Position numbers and translations under genes: made by a program | Origin: an uncultured Blautia sp. | GTDB lineage: Bacteria; Bacillota; Clostridia; Lachnospirales; Lachnospiraceae | DNA: 8,013 nucleotides | Direction: 5' to 3' | NCBI GenBank assembly: GCA_938028845.1 | Contig: CALIZJ010000236.1 | Span: forward strand, 1-8,013 | The notes under the pieces: model-generated | The model's database searches: none | The model's input: the letters and a program-made list of their open reading frames with translations, nothing else | Told to the model about the DNA's origin: nothing | Shown here: positions 5,955 to 8,013 of the stretch, piece by piece | Layout of the letters: every line of letters starts with the position of its first letter | Numbering within the stretch: position 1 is the first letter of the stretch

Positions 5955-6805
5955 GCGTTTACTTTTCTCATTGCAGCTTCTACCACATGTCCCACAAGGA
6001 CAGAAGTAGTAACACTTCCTACGCCGCCAGGTACCGGAGTAATCGCTTCAACGATCGGCTCTACTGCCGCATAGTCCACGTCGCCGCAAAGCTTTCCTTC
6101 TTCGTTTACATTGATACCAACATCGATGATGATCTGGCCTTCTTTTACATAGTCAGCGCCCACTACGCCAGCTCTTCCGGCAGCTACGATCACGATGTCT
6201 GCTTCTCTTGCTACAGAAGGCATATCTACAGTCTTTGTATGGCAGATGGTTACAGTAGCATTTTTCTTAACCAGCATCATAGCTGCAGGTTTTCCTACTA
6301 CCAGGCTTCTTCCGATCACTACTGCTTTTTTACCTGTGCAGTCGATTCCGTAATGGTCAAGGATCTCCATACATGCCTGCGGTGTACATGGCGGGAACCC
6401 GATCTTTTTCCCGGTGAAAACGCCGGACATGGAAAGATCAGTCATGCAGTCTACGTCTTTTTCTGCTGCAAGAGCATTCTCGATCACTGCCTGATCTAGG
6501 TGCTTTGGCAGAGGACGGAATAAAAGTACCCCGTGGATATGGTCGTCTTTATTTACTTTATCAATTACAGAAAGAAGCTCTTCCTGGGAAACATCTCCTG
6601 GAAGAAGGATTTTTTCACATGCCACGCCAAGAGTCTCGCATCTTTTGGTAGCGCCTTTTTCGTAAGAAATATCGCTTGGATTTTCTCCCACACGGATAAT
6701 GCAAAGAGTAGGATCTACTCCTTTCTCCTTAAGAGCAGCTACATTTCCTTTGATTCTCTCGTTTAATGCCGCTGTAACTTCTTTTCCTAATAACTGTTTT
6801 GCCAT
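5951..6805 (-). CDS. folD: FolD, methylene-tetrahydrofolate dehydrogenase, probably lacking cyclohydrolase activity
   Basis: Cytoplasmic one-carbon enzyme (284 aa, usual length) converting 5,10-methylene-THF to 5,10-methenyl-THF with NAD(P)+. Recognisable are the N-terminal folate-binding domain with VGENPSDISYEKGATK (39-54), KDVDC (116-120), the Rossmann motif VVIGRSLVVGKPAAMML (162-178) and TPVPGGVGSVTTSVL near the C-terminus. In the usual bifunctional enzyme, the active-site Tyr is followed three residues later by an essential Lys (E. coli Y50/K54) and the LPLP loop has a Gln (Q98). Here Tyr48 is kept, but the Lys position is Ala52 and the Gln position is Phe96 (LLFRPLP). Both residues matter for the cyclohydrolase step, so this copy is probably a dehydrogenase only, partnered by FchA encoded 51 bases upstream. 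A GGAGG site lies nine bases before the ATG. Cofactor preference cannot be read. Confidence 0.93.
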   Translation of the reverse strand: MAKQLLGKEVTAALNERIKGNVAALKEKGVDPTLCIIRVGENPSDISYEKGATKRCETLGVACEKILLPGDVSQEELLSVIDKVNKDDHIHGVLLFRPLPKHLDQAVIENALAAEKDVDCMTDLSMSGVFTGKKIGFPPCTPQACMEILDHYGIDCTGKKAVVIGRSLVVGKPAAMMLVKKNATVTICHTKTVDMPSVAREADIVIVAAGRAGVVGADYVKEGQIIIDVGINVNEEGKLCGDVDYAAVEPIVEAITPVPGGVGSVTTSVLVGHVVEAAMRKVNA

Positions 6806-6856
6806 TTTCTTTTTCCTCCGAAATCTCTCTCTGTTAAGCGATCCGAAACAGACTTA

Positions 6857-7486
6857 TTATTTCAGTCTGCCAAGAACGCTCTCAAAAGTCTCGTCCGCGA
6901 TCTTTGTATATTTTTCCAGCATCGCATCCGCTTTTTTATTTAATTCTTCTGCGTACTCTCTGTCCGCCATAGATTTTGTGTTAATATACACATTTAAGCT
7001 GGCGCCCTTTAAAGCCGCCTTACAAAATGCAGCGCCAACGCCGGCATCGCTGATGGCAAGGGCTGAACCCTTAGCGCCAAACTCTACGATGAGCTCAATG
7101 GCTTCACAGCATTTTTCCATAATTTCCATGGGAACGGAACAAGCGTCTTTAAGCACGATTTCCATAACACGTGCCTTTTCTGCTTTCTGCTCCTCTGTCT
7201 CTTTCGGCATTCCATATGCCTTGGAAAGAGGCTCAAATACCTCTGCATCTCTTTCAATTAAACGAAGGAAGTCTTTCTGGAGCTGGTCGCATTTTGCTTT
7301 TAGCTGCCACATTTCTTCCTCTACATCTGCATATTTTTTCTTTCCTACAGTAAGGCTTCCCACCATATTTCCAAGAGCTGTACCTACAGCCGCTACCAGG
7401 GCTGAAGCACCGCCGCCCCCTGGAACCGGGGCCTTAGAGGCTAAGACTTCTACGAAGTCTGTGCAAGAAGATGTTGAAAATCCCAT
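6857..7486 (-). CDS. fchA: FchA, methenyl-tetrahydrofolate cyclohydrolase (cyclodeaminase/cyclohydrolase family)
   Basis: Cytoplasmic enzyme (209 aa) interconverting 5,10-methenyl-THF and 10-formyl-THF, of the family related to the C-terminal domain of formiminotransferase-cyclodeaminase. Visible are the N-terminal folate-binding segment APVPGGGGASALVAAVG (19-35), a mostly helical body rich in Glu and Lys, and GSALAISDAGVGAAFCKAALKG followed by NVYINTKSM in the last third, as in other members. It is the first gene of the minus-strand operon, upstream of folD. FchA could also act as formimino-THF cyclodeaminase, but the folD neighbour that lacks its own cyclohydrolase residues favours the cyclohydrolase role. 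The start at 7486 has AAGGAGG (7498-7504), eleven bases upstream, slightly long. Acetogens use this pair in the methyl branch of the Wood-Ljungdahl pathway; non-acetogens use it for purine and formate supply, and this window cannot tell which. Confidence 0.9.
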   Translation of the reverse strand: MGFSTSSCTDFVEVLASKAPVPGGGGASALVAAVGTALGNMVGSLTVGKKKYADVEEEMWQLKAKCDQLQKDFLRLIERDAEVFEPLSKAYGMPKETEEQKAEKARVMEIVLKDACSVPMEIMEKCCEAIELIVEFGAKGSALAISDAGVGAAFCKAALKGASLNVYINTKSMADREYAEELNKKADAMLEKYTKIADETFESVLGRLK

Positions 7487-7555
7487 TGTGGTATTTTCCT
7501 CCTTTTTCCTGTTTATTTGAATTTTTTTTTACGCTTTTCAAAGCGGGAAAGAAAG

Positions 7556-7602
7556 GCGAGGGGGTCCATCTCAGAGTTGCGAAGCCCGAAGGACCCCCTC
7601 GC
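7556..7602 (-). repeat. Perfect 12-bp stem-loop at the left end of the element
   Basis: GCGAGGGGGTCC (7556-7567) and GGACCCCCTCGC (7591-7602) are exact inverted copies with a 23-base loop. On the minus strand the stem is followed by CTTTCTTTCC, a pyrimidine-rich but broken T-run, so it could end minus-strand transcription arriving from the right, upstream of fchA. A stem this strong also suits the end of a small mobile element. Half of it is shared with the 43-base inverted repeat. Confidence 0.6.
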
Positions 7603-7623
7603 GCACCCCCTTCTTGGGCACGC
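7581..7623 (+). repeat. Left arm of 43-base inverted repeat
   Basis: This 43-base segment (GAAGCCCGAAGG ... GGGCACGC) is matched in reverse complement by 7971-8013, with 41 of 43 positions identical; the two differences are both in the middle (GCGCACC here, ACACACC in the other copy). Confidence 0.9.
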
Positions 7624-7970
7624 AAGAGGAGCTGCGTTTGTTGCGGATGGTAGGGGGTTGGTTAAAGGGGATTATGGAGAAGTTGGTGGGGTTTTAGGGT
7701 GGTTTAGGGGCGTATGTTGTGAAGGGATATAGGGGAGATTATTGAGGAATTTTTTAATGACACTGTATTCAGCAATGTCGCTAAAGACTAAACAGAATCG
7801 TTCCACCTTTAGAAAAGTCCTCCATCCTCACTCAACCTACAATCATCCACAACCTCGCTTTTAGCCCGTACCCATACCTCCCGCACACAACAACCTCGGC
7901 TCCTTATAAAGCCACCTCAATCAAGCTGCCCCAACACCCCCTATCTTCTCCAAAAACGCCCAACAATCAA

Positions 7971-8013
7971 GCGTGCCCAAGAAGGGGGTGTGTGAGGGGG
8001 TCCTTCGGGCTTC
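7971..8013 (-). repeat. Right arm of 43-base inverted repeat, running off the window
   Basis: Reverse complement of 7581-7623 with two mismatches. The identity reaches the last base of the window, so the repeat may be longer. If the left end is a guide, the next bases outside should continue as the loop and then GGACCCCCTC, completing a second hairpin. Confidence 0.9.

Larger units (their letters stand above)
7487..8013. other. Gene-free right end (527 bases) with an inverted-repeat element
   Basis: Beyond the fchA ribosome binding site there is a run of ten T (7521-7530) and a small palindrome CGCTTTTCAAAGCG (7532-7545). The remainder is taken up by the inverted-repeat structure described separately (7556-8013). 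Short open frames here (60-71 codons) lack plausible ribosome binding sites or recognisable proteins and follow the base-composition bias, so I do not call genes. I see no convincing promoter for the fchA operon; it may start inside or beyond the element. Confidence 0.6.
7556..8013. mobile_element. Possible non-autonomous inverted-repeat (MITE-like) element, right end incomplete
   Basis: The element is bounded by long inverted repeats, starts with a 12-bp hairpin and has no coding capacity. Its 347-base interior is sharply strand-biased: 7624-7745 is rich in G on the plus strand (runs such as AGGGGG, GGTGGGG, TAGGGG), while about 7800-7970 is rich in C. The two halves thus resemble one another in composition when read inward, like an old or imperfect fold-back. 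No transposase is present and no target-site duplication can be checked because the right end is outside the window. A structured RNA or a double terminator are alternatives. Confidence 0.4.

Noticed and set aside
6849..6869. Short hairpin CAGACT/AGTCTG over the fchA stop codon, as a terminator
   Set aside because: Only six pairs with a nine-base AT loop and just TTT after it on the minus strand; too weak, and folD with its own good ribosome binding site follows closely.
6699..7520. 273-codon plus-strand open frame opposite folD and fchA
   Set aside because: It covers the reverse strand of two well-supported genes and their spacer and is Ser/Phe-rich without any known motif.
7513..7541. Possible fchA promoter TTGAAA-N17-AAATAA on the minus strand
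   Set aside because: The -10 box is poor and the start would fall almost on the ribosome binding site at 7498-7504.
7521..7545. T-run plus CGCTTTTCAAAGCG palindrome as an intrinsic terminator
   Set aside because: The T-run precedes the stem on the plus strand and becomes an A-run after it on the minus strand, so the order is wrong for a terminator in either direction.
7471..7732. Open frames of 60-71 codons across the left arm of the inverted-repeat element
   Set aside because: They start within or against fchA or the T-run, have no suitable ribosome binding site, and their Gly/Arg/Pro-rich translations simply follow the base skew.

Overview
The window looks like chromosome of an anaerobic Gram-positive bacterium of the class Clostridia, most likely a gut Lachnospiraceae member (Blautia/Dorea/Ruminococcus-like). 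This rests on strong AAGGAGG-type ribosome binding sites, a trimeric NAD-linked [FeFe] hydrogenase beside a monomeric [FeFe] hydrogenase, and a split fchA-folD pair of the clostridial/acetogen type. The family-level guess is inference from gene content; I cannot name a genus.

Left part (1-4428): two hydrogenase units are transcribed away from each other across a 304-base intergenic region. On the minus strand, hydC (2021-2500), hydB (153-2024) and the first 45 codons of hydA (1-137, cut by the window edge) form a tight operon encoding a cytoplasmic electron-bifurcating or NADH-dependent hydrogenase. On the plus strand, 2805-4310 encodes a 501-residue monomeric [FeFe] hydrogenase that looks like group B, closed by an intrinsic terminator at 4395-4428. 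The intergenic region has a convincing sigma-A promoter for hydC, a weaker one for the monomeric enzyme, and a half-good Rex-like palindrome beside the latter.

Middle (4429-5099): about 600 bases with no convincing large gene, lying between two convergent terminators. It holds a 47-base hairpin that includes the ribosome binding site and start of a possible 29-codon ORF, followed by an AT-rich array of diverged, hairpin-forming repeats with a period near 100 bases (about 50 for the half-unit). This is one of two unexplained stretches.

Right-centre (5031-7486, minus strand): fchA, folD and a secreted glucosaminidase-domain protein. FchA and FolD together interconvert methenyl-, methylene- and formyl-tetrahydrofolate. 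The FolD copy has lost two residues needed for cyclohydrolase activity (the Lys and Gln), so it probably acts only as the dehydrogenase while FchA supplies the cyclohydrolase step. The glucosaminidase gene overlaps folD by ATGA and ends in a two-part stem terminator.

Right end (7487-8013): no gene. A 43-base inverted repeat (two mismatches) bounds a 347-base interior that is G-rich on the plus strand in its left half and C-rich in its right half. The left end also carries a perfect 12-bp stem, and the right end runs off the window. It looks like a non-coding fold-back or MITE-like element and is the most unusual structure here.
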